NCBI RefSeq assembly: GCF_900114875.1 | Contig: NZ_FPKW01000003.1 | Coordinates: forward strand, 124,001-188,000 | Length of the DNA stretch: 64,000 bases | From: Chryseobacterium limigenitum | GTDB taxonomy: Bacteria > Bacteroidota > Bacteroidia > Flavobacteriales > Weeksellaceae | Direction: 5' to 3' | Notes under the pieces: generated by a model | What the model was told of the DNA's origin: nothing | The model's input: the letters and a program-made list of their open reading frames with translations, nothing else | The model's database searches: none | Made by a program: the position numbers and the translations under genes | Shown here: positions 18,494-26,785 of the stretch, piece by piece | Layout of the letters: every line of letters begins with the position of its first letter | Numbering within the stretch: position 1 is the stretch's first letter

Positions 18494-18498
18494 GATAA

Positions 18499-19116
18499 AT
18501 GAAAATGTATCAATCTATTTTTAAACCGATTTTGGATGTTATTTTCGCTGCAGTAGGATTAATTGTCTTAAGCCCAATCTTTTTGGTCATTACAATCTGC
18601 CTATTTTTTGCGAACGATGGTAAACCTTTTTTCTTTCAGAAAAGACCTGGAAAAAATGGTAAAATCTTCGAAATAATAAAATTCAAGACAATGAATGATA
18701 AAAAAGGGACAGACGGAAATCTTTTATCAGATGCTGAAAGACTTACATCTGTTGGTTCATTCGTTAGAAAAACATCTTTGGATGAAATTCCACAACTTAT
18801 TAATGTACTAAAAGGAAATATGTCATTTATAGGACCAAGACCTCTTTTGGTTCAATATTTGCCAATATATAATGCTTTTCAAGGAAGAAGACATGAAGTG
18901 AAACCTGGCATAACCGGTTGGGCACAGGTAAATGGAAGAAATGCTATTTCATGGAAAAAAAAGTTTGAATTTGATGTTTGGTATGTGGATAACCTCTCTT
19001 TTTTATTAGATGTGAAAATCTTTTTCCTTACGATAAAAAAAGTTTTTATAAGAGAAGGCATAGCACAGGAAGGGCAAGCAACAATGGAAATGTTTACAAA
19101 AGAAGGAAATGAATAA
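18499..19116 (+). CDS. Phosphoglycosyl transferase (PglC/WcaJ-type bacterial sugar transferase), copy 1
   Basis: Small monotopic sugar-phosphate transferase of 205 residues that starts repeat-unit synthesis by moving HexNAc-1-phosphate (or hexose-1-phosphate) to undecaprenyl phosphate. It has one N-terminal re-entrant membrane helix (residues 8-33), then FFFQKRPGKNGKIFEIIKFKTM, SLDEIPQLINVLKGNMSFIGPRPLL and KPGITGWAQVNGRN. The DE pair in SLDEIPQ is the catalytic dyad of the family. The short PglC-like form suggests an amino-sugar substrate. The 3' end overlaps the ATP-grasp gene by 8 bp. A second, more divergent copy lies at 21894. Confidence 0.92.
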   Translation: MKMYQSIFKPILDVIFAAVGLIVLSPIFLVITICLFFANDGKPFFFQKRPGKNGKIFEIIKFKTMNDKKGTDGNLLSDAERLTSVGSFVRKTSLDEIPQLINVLKGNMSFIGPRPLLVQYLPIYNAFQGRRHEVKPGITGWAQVNGRNAISWKKKFEFDVWYVDNLSFLLDVKIFFLTIKKVFIREGIAQEGQATMEMFTKEGNE

Positions 19117-20077
19117 TATACTTATAACATCTGCAGGGCAGAGAGTTTCTTTAGTTCGTGCTTTTCAGAAAGAAATTAGAAAAGTAGATAAAACAGGAAA
19201 GGTTTTTACAGTAGATTTAAATCCAATGCTGGCGCCTGCTTGTCATGTTTCAGATGGATCTAAAGAAATTTGCAGAGTTACAGATGCAGATTATATTTCC
19301 AAATTATTAGAAATTTGTAAAAACTGGGAAATAAAGATTATTATTCCAACAATTGATACCGAACTTATTGTTTTAGCTGAAAACAGAGAACTTCTTTTGC
19401 AAAATGGTATAACCCCAATTATCTCTTCGGAGGATTTTATTAAAAAATGTAGAGATAAGAGAATCATTAATGAGTTTTTTAAAGAAAACAACATAGATAT
19501 TCCTCAAGAAGTTGATAAAAAAAATGTTACTTTTCCTTTGTTCATTAAACCTTATGACGGGTCATTAAGTAAAGATACATTCCTAATAAGAGATTTTTCA
19601 GAATTAACAGAATATCATTTTCAGAATCCTAAACTTATGTTTATGGAGTATATTGATCATGATGTTTATGACGAATATACAGTAGATACCTATTATGATA
19701 AAAATGGTGAATTAAAATGTATAGTTCCTCGAAAACGTATATTTATAAGAGCCGGTGAAGTTAATAAAGGAGTAACTTCCAAAAACGAAATAGTAAATTA
19801 TGTTAAAAGTAATTTATCCAAAATAGAAGGAGCTGTAGGATGTCTTACAATGCAGTTTTTCTTTCATCCAATAGAAAAAAGAATTATTGCTATTGAGATA
19901 AATTCAAGATTCGGAGGTGGATATCCGCTAAGTTATTTAGCAGGAGCAAACTATCCTGAGTGGATCATAAAAGAATATTTATTTAATGAAGAAATTCCTT
20001 ATTTTGAAGATTGGGAAGATAATTTATTAATGTTAAGATATGACGATGAAGTTTTAGTTCATAATTATGAAGAATAA
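19109..20077 (+). CDS. ATP-grasp ligase of the polysaccharide locus
   Basis: A 322-residue ATP-grasp protein (carbamoyl-phosphate-synthase-like). The N-terminal domain opens with NNILITSAGQRVSLV. The ATP-binding part has PLFIKPYDGSLSKDTFLI (phosphate-anchoring Lys), FMEYIDHDVYDEYTVDTYYD and the metal-binding IAIEINSRFGGGYPLS. The family forms amide or peptide bonds via acyl phosphates. It overlaps the preceding phosphoglycosyl transferase (8 bp) and the following HAD gene (11 bp), with a PglE-like aminotransferase next. It may attach an acyl or amino-acid group to a 4-amino sugar. That role is inference. Confidence 0.85.
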   Translation: MNNILITSAGQRVSLVRAFQKEIRKVDKTGKVFTVDLNPMLAPACHVSDGSKEICRVTDADYISKLLEICKNWEIKIIIPTIDTELIVLAENRELLLQNGITPIISSEDFIKKCRDKRIINEFFKENNIDIPQEVDKKNVTFPLFIKPYDGSLSKDTFLIRDFSELTEYHFQNPKLMFMEYIDHDVYDEYTVDTYYDKNGELKCIVPRKRIFIRAGEVNKGVTSKNEIVNYVKSNLSKIEGAVGCLTMQFFFHPIEKRIIAIEINSRFGGGYPLSYLAGANYPEWIIKEYLFNEEIPYFEDWEDNLLMLRYDDEVLVHNYEE

Positions 20078-20708
20078 ATATATTATTTTTGATCTTGACG
20101 ACACTTTAATGTATGAAATAGACTATCTGGAATCTGCTTACTTAAGAATTGCTAGTATATTGGATGAAAATAATTCGGGGCAGTTATTTGAAAAAATGAT
20201 TACCTCTTATAAAGACAAACAAGATACTTTTAGTTTTTTAGAGTCCGAATATGCGGTTAGTAAGCATGAACTTTTAGATATCTACAGAAATCATTATCCG
20301 CTTCTTGAAGTAAATGAGGATGTTAATTATGTTTTAGAGTATATAAAAAAACGAGATTATAAGTTAGGATTGATAACAGATGGTAGATCAATAACACAGC
20401 GAAATAAGCTTAAAGCTTTAAATATAGAATCTCTTTTTGATGAAATTATTATTTCTGAAGAATTTGGAAGCACCAAGCCGAATGAAAATAATTATAAAGT
20501 ATTTATGATGGATACTAATGTAGACTATTTTTATATAGGTGACAATCCAAAGAAAGATTTTATCACCCCAAATTATTTGGGGTGGCAAACGATAGCGCTA
20601 AAAGATAAAGGAAGAAATATTCATCAGCAAAATTTTGATGAATCTTTAGAACACAAACCTCATTTTATAATAGATAATCTTAAAGAATTAATCAATTTTA
20701 TAAGTTAA
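20067..20708 (+). CDS. HAD-superfamily hydrolase paired with the ATP-grasp enzyme
   Basis: A 213-residue haloacid dehalogenase-like phosphatase. Motif I is FDLDDTLM (residues 8-15), motif II GLITDGRS, motif III Lys in STKPN, and motif IV FYIGDNPKKDF. All four catalytic motifs are intact, and the cap is the helical C1 type. It is coupled to the ATP-grasp gene by an 11-bp overlap, so the two proteins probably work on consecutive steps. The substrate is unknown. It could remove a phosphate from a precursor of the sugar or of the group the ATP-grasp enzyme attaches. Confidence 0.88.
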   Translation: MKNKYIIFDLDDTLMYEIDYLESAYLRIASILDENNSGQLFEKMITSYKDKQDTFSFLESEYAVSKHELLDIYRNHYPLLEVNEDVNYVLEYIKKRDYKLGLITDGRSITQRNKLKALNIESLFDEIIISEEFGSTKPNENNYKVFMMDTNVDYFYIGDNPKKDFITPNYLGWQTIALKDKGRNIHQQNFDESLEHKPHFIIDNLKELINFIS

Positions 20709-20744
20709 TAATCAACAATATATAACTAAGTAAAAATCACTATA

Positions 20745-21875
20745 ATGTCTGAGAAAATATGGTTATCCTCTCCTCACATGGGAGGCAACGAATTAAAATA
20801 TATAAATGAAGCTTTCAAAGAAAATTGGGTAGCTCCATTGGGGCCTAATGTAGATGGGTTCGAAAAAGATTTAGAACTTTTTTTAAGTAAAGATGTAAAT
20901 GTTGCGGTTTTATCTGCGGGGACAGCGGCTATTCATTTAGCTTTAATAGAATGTGGAGTTGAGCATGGTGATGAGGTTATATGCCAGTCAATGACGTTCT
21001 CTGCTTCTGCAAATCCGATTTCATATTGCGGAGCAACTCCTGTGTTTATTGATAGTGAATCAGATACATGGAATATGTGTCCGAAAGCTTTAAAAGAAGC
21101 TATTGAAGATAGAATTAAAAATGGTAAAAAACCAAAAGCTATTATTGTAGTTCATCTGTATGGAATGCCTGCAAAAATGAACGAAATAGTTTCTATTGCT
21201 AATGAATATGAAATTGATCTCATTGAAGATGCTGCAGAAGCTTTAGGTTCAAAATATAAAGGTCAGTCTTGTGGTACTTTTGGGCGTTTTGGGATTTTAA
21301 GTTTTAACGGAAATAAGATTATCACAACCTCTGGTGGAGGTGCATTAGTTTGTCATACAAAAGAAGATAAAGATAAAACGGTATTTTTGTCTACTCAAGC
21401 CAGAGACAATGCTCCTCATTATCAACACTCACATATTGGTTTCAATTACAGAATGAGTAATATTGTAGCAGGTATTGGTAGAGGACAAATGGAAGTGTTA
21501 CAAGATCGTGTAGATGCAAGAAGAGCAATGCATGATTTTTATGTGAGTATCTTTGAAAAAATTGAAGGAGTAGAAGTTTTTTCTGAACCGAATTCTGATT
21601 TTTATTCAAACCATTGGCTTTCTTCGATCATTGTTAATCCTACTATTGTCGGTAAAACAAGAGAAGATTTAAGATTAGCATTTTTAGAAGACAATATAGA
21701 ATCTAGACCATTATGGAAACCTATGCATATGCAACCAATTTTTGCTGATGTACCTTATTACGGAACTAATGTTTCCGAAAAATTATTTGAAGATGGGCTA
21801 TGTTTACCTTCAGGGTCTAATCTTTCTGATGAAGAAAGAGAAAGAATTGCTAATGTTATCGTTAAGTTTTTTTAA
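20745..21875 (+). CDS. PglE-like UDP-4-keto-6-deoxy-HexNAc aminotransferase (DegT/DnrJ/EryC1/StrS)
   Basis: PLP enzyme of 376 residues. Lys191 in FNGNKIITTSGGG forms the Schiff base. Upstream are the conserved SAGTAAIHLAL, SMTFSASANPISYCGATPVF and EDAAEALGS segments. The closest recognised type is PglE, which makes UDP-4-amino-4,6-dideoxy-N-acetyl-glucosamine from the 4-keto product of a 4,6-dehydratase. No PglF-type membrane dehydratase or PglD acetyltransferase gene is in the window. The keto substrate may come from outside it, and the amine may be modified by the neighbouring ATP-grasp protein. Confidence 0.9.
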   Translation: MSEKIWLSSPHMGGNELKYINEAFKENWVAPLGPNVDGFEKDLELFLSKDVNVAVLSAGTAAIHLALIECGVEHGDEVICQSMTFSASANPISYCGATPVFIDSESDTWNMCPKALKEAIEDRIKNGKKPKAIIVVHLYGMPAKMNEIVSIANEYEIDLIEDAAEALGSKYKGQSCGTFGRFGILSFNGNKIITTSGGGALVCHTKEDKDKTVFLSTQARDNAPHYQHSHIGFNYRMSNIVAGIGRGQMEVLQDRVDARRAMHDFYVSIFEKIEGVEVFSEPNSDFYSNHWLSSIIVNPTIVGKTREDLRLAFLEDNIESRPLWKPMHMQPIFADVPYYGTNVSEKLFEDGLCLPSGSNLSDEERERIANVIVKFF

Positions 21876-21893
21876 GCTTTAGTTCTATTATCA

Positions 21894-22463
21894 ATGAATC
21901 ATTATAAACATTGGAAGATCATTTTTGATTTCATTTTTTCAATCATTTTGATTATTCTGATGGTACCTTTATTCATTATTTTGTTTATTGTAATTAGTAT
22001 TGATACAAAGTCAAATGGTATTTTTTGTCAAAAAAGAGTAGGCCAGTACGGTAAAATTTTTACAATTTATAAATTTAAAACAATTAATGGAAAAACTAAC
22101 AAAAGCTCTTATTTAGGTTTATTATTGAGAAAAACTAAGCTTGATGAACTTCCCCAATTATTTAATATTATTAAAGGAGAAATGAGTTTTGTAGGTCCAC
22201 GCCCAGATATTGAAGGGTATTACGATAAACTTCAAGGAAATAATAGGGAAGTCTTACAACTAAAACCAGGATTAACTTCTGAGGCTAGTATAAAATATAG
22301 TAACGAAGAATTTTTATTAAGGGCTCAAAAAGATCCAATATTATATAATATTGAAGTCATATTTCCAGATAAAGTAAAGATGAATTTAAATTATTTAGAA
22401 AAGATGTCCTTTACTGAAGATTTAAGAGTTTTGTTGAAAACAATTTTCAAAATAATAAAGTAA
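21894..22463 (+). CDS. Phosphoglycosyl transferase-like protein, copy 2 (divergent)
   Basis: A 189-residue bacterial sugar transferase. It has an N-terminal membrane helix (residues 10-34), GIFCQKRVGQYGKIFTIYKFKTIN, KLDELPQLFNIIKGEMSFVGPRPDI and LKPGLTSEASIKYSNEE. The catalytic DE dyad (KLDELPQ) is kept, but the C-terminal GWAQVNGR motif of copy 1 is replaced by a SEASIKYS segment, as in a flavobacterial branch of the family. It follows the aminotransferase. It may start a second glycan, or use the 4-amino sugar, while copy 1 uses another substrate. Confidence 0.87.
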   Translation: MNHYKHWKIIFDFIFSIILIILMVPLFIILFIVISIDTKSNGIFCQKRVGQYGKIFTIYKFKTINGKTNKSSYLGLLLRKTKLDELPQLFNIIKGEMSFVGPRPDIEGYYDKLQGNNREVLQLKPGLTSEASIKYSNEEFLLRAQKDPILYNIEVIFPDKVKMNLNYLEKMSFTEDLRVLLKTIFKIIK

Positions 22464-22468
22464 ATTTG
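22461..22468 (+). promoter_or_regulatory. -7 element (TAAATTTG) before rfbC
   Basis: Exact TAnnTTTG that overlaps the stop of the preceding gene, 28 bp before the rfbC ATG. No clear -33 TTG. A possible internal promoter giving rfbC separate expression. Confidence 0.4.
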
Positions 22469-22496
22469 TAGCTAGCTTTTAAACTATACTGACACT

Positions 22497-23042
22497 ATGA
22501 AAATAAAAGAAACACCACTCAAAGACTGTTATATAATAGAGCCTAATATTTTTGAAGACGACAGAGGCTATTTCTTTGAGAAATTTAATGAAAAAAAATT
22601 TGAAGAACTTACTTCTATGAACGGCCATTTCGTTCAGGATAATATTTCAAAGTCTTCTTATGGAGTTTTAAGAGGATTGCACCTACAGAAAGGAGAGCAT
22701 GCTCAGGCTAAACTTGTTTCATGTTTGCAGGGGAAGGTTTGGGATGTTGCTGTTGATCTTAGAGAAGATTCTCCAACATTTGGTAAATGGTTCGGAATAG
22801 AGCTTACCGAAGAAAATAAGCTTCAGTTATATATACCAAGAGGCTTCGGACACGGGTTTTCTGTGATAAGTGAAACAGCTGTTTTTGCTTATAAATGTGA
22901 TAATTTTTACAATAAAGAATCGGAGGGAAGCGTGAAATTTAATGATCCTGAGCTGAATATCGATTGGAAAGTTGGTCCAAATGATATGATTCTTTCAGAG
23001 AAAGATCAAAATTCTCCAACCTTTAAAGATAGAAACTTTTAA
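22497..23042 (+). CDS. rfbC: dTDP-4-dehydrorhamnose 3,5-epimerase
   Basis: A 181-residue cupin epimerase that converts dTDP-4-keto-6-deoxyglucose to dTDP-4-keto-L-rhamnose. Family features are seen in order: IIEPNIFEDDRGYFFEKFN, FVQDNISKSSYGVLRGLHLQ (active-site His), GKVWDVAVDLREDSPTFGKW, IPRGFGHGFSV and the C-terminal FNDPELNIDWKV. It is the last gene before the locus terminator. rfbA, rfbB and rfbD are not in the window, so the other dTDP-rhamnose steps must be encoded elsewhere, or the enzyme acts on a related 4-keto sugar. Confidence 0.95.
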   Translation: MKIKETPLKDCYIIEPNIFEDDRGYFFEKFNEKKFEELTSMNGHFVQDNISKSSYGVLRGLHLQKGEHAQAKLVSCLQGKVWDVAVDLREDSPTFGKWFGIELTEENKLQLYIPRGFGHGFSVISETAVFAYKCDNFYNKESEGSVKFNDPELNIDWKVGPNDMILSEKDQNSPTFKDRNF

Positions 23043-23052
23043 ATAGTATATT

Positions 23053-23088
23053 GAAAACCATTTTATTAAAGTGGTTTTCTTTTTTTTA
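23053..23088 (+). terminator. Rho-independent terminator after rfbC
   Basis: An 8-bp stem (GAAAACCA at 23053-23060 with TGGTTTTC at 23072-23079), an 11-nt loop, then a long T run. It marks the end of the polysaccharide locus. Confidence 0.8.
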
Positions 23089-23110
23089 ATTCATACTCTT
23101 CAATATTTCG

Positions 23111-23118
23111 TATCTTTG
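23111..23118 (+). promoter_or_regulatory. -7 element (TATCTTTG) of rimO
   Basis: Exact TAnnTTTG 19 bp before the rimO ATG and just after the rfbC terminator. No obvious -33 TTG. Confidence 0.6.
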
Positions 23119-23137
23119 CAAACTCAAAATCAAAAAG

Positions 23138-24439
23138 ATGCGTACAAAATCCATAGGTAAAAAGAAAATTAACATCGTCACACTCGGTTGCTCAAAGAAT
23201 GTGTATGACTCTGAAGTGTTGATGAGCCAGCTGAAAGCCAATGGAAAAGAAGTGGTGCATGAGGATAAGGGTGATATCGTTGTTATCAATACCTGCGGAT
23301 TTATTGATAATGCCAAGGAAGAATCTATTAATACGATTCTGGAGTATGTAGAGGCTAAAAACAGAGGTGAAGTTGAAAAAGTTTTTGTAACAGGTTGTCT
23401 TTCTGAAAGATATAAGCCGGATTTGATCAAGGAAATCCCTGATGTAGACCAGTACTTTGGAACCAGAGATCTTCCTGTTTTATTGAAACATTTAGGCGCA
23501 GATTATAAGCATGAGCTTGTTGGAGAGCGATTAACAACTACTCCAAGACATTATGCTTATTTAAAAATATCTGAAGGTTGCGACAGACCATGTTCTTTTT
23601 GCGCAATTCCTTTAATGCGTGGTGGCCACACTTCTACGCCGATTGAGAAATTAGTTTCCGAGACTCAGAAACTGGCAAAAAAAGGAACTAAAGAATTAAT
23701 TCTAATAGCCCAGGATCTTACCTATTACGGTTTAGATATCTATAAAAAGCGTGCACTTGGAGATTTATTAAAAGAACTTGTAAAAGTAGAAGGAGTAGAA
23801 TGGATTCGTCTTCATTATGCTTTCCCAAGTGGTTTTCCTGAAGATGTTTTAGATATTATCAGAGAAGAACCTAAGGTTTGTAATTATATAGACATTCCGC
23901 TTCAACACATCAATTCAGATTTATTGAAATCGATGAAGAGAGGTACTACTCACGAAAAAACGGATGCACTTCTTGCAAAATTCAGAGAGAAAGTTCCTGA
24001 TATGGCAATTAGAACAACTTTAATCGTTGGATATCCCGGAGAAACCGAAGAAAGATTTCAGGAAATGAAGGAGTGGGTAAGAGAACAAAAATTTGACAGA
24101 TTGGGTTGTTTTACTTATTCTCATGAAGAAAATACTACAGCTTATGTTTTGGAGGATGATATTCCTCAGGAGGTAAAAGAAGCGAGGGTAGAAGAGATCA
24201 TGGAATTGCAGTCGCAAATTTCTTGGGAAAAGAATCAGGAAAAAATTGGAAAAATTTTCAAATGTGTATTTGATAGAAAAGAAGGCAACTATTTTATTGG
24301 AAGAACAGAATATGATTCTCCTGATGTAGACAATACTGTGTTGGTTTCTGCAGACAGTACTTATATCTCAATTGGCGAATTTGCTGAAGTTAAGATTACT
24401 TCTGCTGAGGAATTCGATTTGTATGGAGAGTTAGTTTAA
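23138..24439 (+). CDS. rimO: Ribosomal protein S12 (Asp) methylthiotransferase RimO
   Basis: Radical-SAM enzyme of 433 residues that adds a methylthio group to a conserved aspartate of ribosomal protein S12. It has an N-terminal UPF0004 domain beginning NIVTLGCSKNVYDSEVL with its three Cys, the radical SAM cluster Cys148-x3-Cys152-x2-Cys155 in GCDRPCSFCAIPLMRGGHTS, and a C-terminal TRAM domain. PLMRGGHTS (instead of the MiaB PYTRG) indicates RimO. It is a housekeeping gene outside the polysaccharide locus, with its own promoter element. Confidence 0.96.
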   Translation: MRTKSIGKKKINIVTLGCSKNVYDSEVLMSQLKANGKEVVHEDKGDIVVINTCGFIDNAKEESINTILEYVEAKNRGEVEKVFVTGCLSERYKPDLIKEIPDVDQYFGTRDLPVLLKHLGADYKHELVGERLTTTPRHYAYLKISEGCDRPCSFCAIPLMRGGHTSTPIEKLVSETQKLAKKGTKELILIAQDLTYYGLDIYKKRALGDLLKELVKVEGVEWIRLHYAFPSGFPEDVLDIIREEPKVCNYIDIPLQHINSDLLKSMKRGTTHEKTDALLAKFREKVPDMAIRTTLIVGYPGETEERFQEMKEWVREQKFDRLGCFTYSHEENTTAYVLEDDIPQEVKEARVEEIMELQSQISWEKNQEKIGKIFKCVFDRKEGNYFIGRTEYDSPDVDNTVLVSADSTYISIGEFAEVKITSAEEFDLYGELV

Positions 24440-24854
24440 AATATCTCATTTATTAGTGAATTCTAAATATATATTTCATTAATAATACAGTATATATAAA
24501 TTTATATTAAGTATTAATAAAAATTAACATATTTTATCATATTTTAGTACTTTAGGTAACCAGTTGATTTTCAGTGTTATTTGAGTTTTGTTGAAATGAA
24601 TTTTCAAAACTTTTTATATCAGAGTATTGCAGTTAAATAATAAAGTATTAACTTTGCGGTATGAATAGATTTTTATAATGCTATTTACTGAACGTTAGAT
24701 ATTTAAAACTAAGTCGAAAATGAAACAGTTTTTGAGGATATAATCCTTATAATTTGTTTCGGTTTCTATTTGTTAAGGCACAAACTGGGCTGAGTTGTCC
24801 CATTTTGAATAAATATCATTGATGAAAAATGTAATTTAAAATCTTTAAAAACTT
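24440..24854. other. 415-bp intergenic region with promoter and long leader
   Basis: AT-rich region holding no supportable ORF. A good promoter lies at 24627-24656. The roughly 190-nt predicted leader after it contains small inverted repeats (GAAACA/TGTTTC around 24722-24760 enclosing AGGAT/ATCCT, and TGGG/CCCA around 24787-24804). It could fold, but it matches no riboswitch I recognise. Confidence 0.5.
24627..24656 (+). promoter_or_regulatory. Bacteroidota promoter (TTG-N19-TAACTTTG)
   Basis: -33 TTG at 24627-24629 and -7 TAACTTTG at 24649-24656 with a 19-bp spacer, a full match to the Bacteroidota consensus. It should drive the two small secreted-protein genes at 24855 and 25538 with a leader near 190 nt. 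Confidence 0.75.
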
Positions 24855-25523
24855 ATGAAAAAAATTTTATTAACAGCGACTGTACTTGCATGCATGACAG
24901 CGCTTACTAAAGCTCAACAGGGGCGTGTAGGTATCAACACAACTACACCTGCCGCTACTTTAGATGTTACAGCTAGCACAGATCCCGCTAGACCTGATGC
25001 GCTTTTAGTCCCTCGTATGTCAAGAGCTGAATTGGAAGCTAAAAATGCTGCTTATGGCAATGGAACTTTAGCAACCAACCAAAATGGTGCTCTTGTATTT
25101 GTTAATGCTATAGATGGTGCAGGAACTGGAAAAACAGTGAATGTAACTGCGACTGGATTCTATTATTATGATGCACCAAATTCTGTTTGGGTTGCTGTAG
25201 GTGGTGGAGCTGCCGCACCTGCTCAAAGGTATGAAGGTACTAGAGGTAATGTTACGATTTTGTCAACAACTGCTGCTTATACTGCACTTGCAAGTGATTT
25301 CTTTATCATTACAAAAGCTGGTGGTGGTTTCAATATCAATCTACCGAATGCGGCAGGTAACGTTGGTAGAATGATTTATGTGGCTAATAATAATACTGCA
25401 GCAGGAACTGTAGTTGTTCAATCTGAAGGAGGCAATACTCTTCTATCAGGTAGTTTAGCTCAAAACAGATCTAAGGCTTTTATCAGTGATGGTACTGCGT
25501 GGGTGGCTATTTCGTTTAATTAA
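24855..25523 (+). CDS. Secreted hypothetical protein with GINTTTPAATLDV start
   Basis: A 222-residue protein with a Sec signal peptide (MKKILLTATVLACMTALTKA, cut before QQGR). The mature N-terminus GRVGINTTTPAATLDVTAS is a motif shared by many flavobacterial exported proteins and by tail-fibre-like proteins. The rest is low in charged residues and rich in Gly, Ala, Asn and Thr, with a GFYYYDAPNSVWVAVGGG segment and a C-terminal VVQSEGGNTLLSGSL...FISDGTAWVAI segment that looks like short beta repeats. It has no T9SS sorting domain. It forms an operon with the next gene. Function unknown; surface or extracellular structural role is a guess. Confidence 0.8.
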   Translation: MKKILLTATVLACMTALTKAQQGRVGINTTTPAATLDVTASTDPARPDALLVPRMSRAELEAKNAAYGNGTLATNQNGALVFVNAIDGAGTGKTVNVTATGFYYYDAPNSVWVAVGGGAAAPAQRYEGTRGNVTILSTTAAYTALASDFFIITKAGGGFNINLPNAAGNVGRMIYVANNNTAAGTVVVQSEGGNTLLSGSLAQNRSKAFISDGTAWVAISFN

Positions 25524-25537
25524 TAAAAACATAAAAA

Positions 25538-26284
25538 ATGAAAAAATTTAGTATTTATATAGTTCTGCTAACATCTTTATCATTAACAAAGATTTCAGCT
25601 CAAGTAAACTCAAATCAAGTTATTCAAAATAATGTTGCTGATTCAAATGCATTTTTAGATGCCAGTACAAACTTTAATACATCTGCATCTTCATCAAACA
25701 GTATAGGAAAAGGTTTAGTTTATCCTGATACAGATTTGACACTTTTCAGATTTGATACAACAGCTGCTGATGGTATTACATTCCCTTCTTATTTTGATGG
25801 AATGTTAGTCTATAATACTGCTACTTCAGGATCTACTGCAGATCCTTTATTGACCACTCAAACTACTGGTTTGACGGCTGGGTTCTATTACTTCTCTAAT
25901 CCAAATGGCGCTGTTAACGGATCTGTTACTGCGGGTAGATGGGTACCAGTTGGATCTAGTCCAAAGTTCAATGTAAGCACTACAGAAGTTGCTACTAATA
26001 CATTAGTAAATAACAATCCTGTTTACGCTAAAAAAGGAAGATTTGTAGCAAGTGGTACTTCTACTGCACCTACATCTTATCTTGATGGAGCTATTACAGT
26101 TCCTGCTAGTGGAACGGCTGGTATTTACAGAGTAACAGTTTTCAAAGCTGGTACAGGAAGTGTTTTTGCTAACGGAGTTTATTCTTATGATATTACTAAC
26201 GGTAACCTTATTACAGGTTCTCCTAGTATGTCTGTAGTTTATCCTGCCGGAACATATGATTATGTTGTAGAATATACTAAATAA
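25538..26284 (+). CDS. Secreted hypothetical protein, second gene of the pair
   Basis: A 248-residue exported protein with signal peptide (residues 1-21, ending TKISAQ). The mature part is rich in Ser, Thr, Asn and Gly. It contains KGLVYPDTDLTLFRFDTT, FDGMLVYNTATSG and GFYYFSNPNGAVNGSVTAGRWVPVG. The last segment parallels GFYYYDAPNSVWVAVGGG of the preceding protein, so the two are probably related. The C-terminus (YPAGTYDYVVEYTK) looks like a beta strand end. It lies 14 bp after its neighbour and is followed by a strong terminator. Function unknown. Confidence 0.8.
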   Translation: MKKFSIYIVLLTSLSLTKISAQVNSNQVIQNNVADSNAFLDASTNFNTSASSSNSIGKGLVYPDTDLTLFRFDTTAADGITFPSYFDGMLVYNTATSGSTADPLLTTQTTGLTAGFYYFSNPNGAVNGSVTAGRWVPVGSSPKFNVSTTEVATNTLVNNNPVYAKKGRFVASGTSTAPTSYLDGAITVPASGTAGIYRVTVFKAGTGSVFANGVYSYDITNGNLITGSPSMSVVYPAGTYDYVVEYTK

Positions 26285-26310
26285 GGTATATCTATATTCT
26301 AAATATAAAA

Positions 26311-26337
26311 CCAATGAGTTATCTCATTGGTTTTTTT
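26311..26337 (+). terminator. Rho-independent terminator
   Basis: Perfect 8-bp stem CCAATGAG/CTCATTGG with a TTAT loop, followed by seven T. It ends the secreted-protein pair. Confidence 0.9.
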
Positions 26338-26785
26338 GTTTTCAATTAATTATTTAAAGCTTTATATTATTACATAAAGTTAAATGTAGATAATATGTTA
26401 AGTTTTTTCTTTATAGAAAAACTTTTCGTTATTATGTAGAATATTTTAATGAAAAGATTTCTGCATTCTAAATGAAAAATGAGAAGATATTTTTATTGAT
26501 TTTTTTAATAGATTTATTAAAACTTGCTAAAAATTTTAAAATATTGATTTTCAGTGACTTTTAATTTTTTCTTTTTTAAATTATGCCTTGATTAGTTAAT
26601 TTTGTTAACTTTTTAACTCTATTTTTAACACTTTTTAACAATGTGCTCTAATAAGCCTGTTAATAGGGAGTTACAGAGGTCGTTGGGATAGAATTGGGTT
26701 TTCGTTAACGTTTTTTAACATTTCGACTGTGGACTTTACCATATTCATGATACATTTGCTGAGTCAAAACCAATAAAATTTCAAG
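26338..26785. other. 450-bp AT-rich intergenic region with repeated TTTTTAAC boxes
   Basis: No gene is seen. TTTTTAAC occurs at 26610, 26622 and 26632 (10-12 bp steps) and again at 26713. A -7 element for the RlpA gene is at 26751. Confidence 0.5.
26751..26758 (+). promoter_or_regulatory. -7 element (TACATTTG) of the rlpA-like gene
   Basis: Exact TAnnTTTG 27 bp before the start codon. The -33 position has TGTGG rather than TTG, so the promoter may need an activator. Confidence 0.5.

Noticed and set aside
25538..26284. Phage tail-fibre genes indicating a prophage
   Set aside because: The two small proteins have signal peptides and no structural, lysis or integrase genes are nearby, so host exported proteins are more likely.
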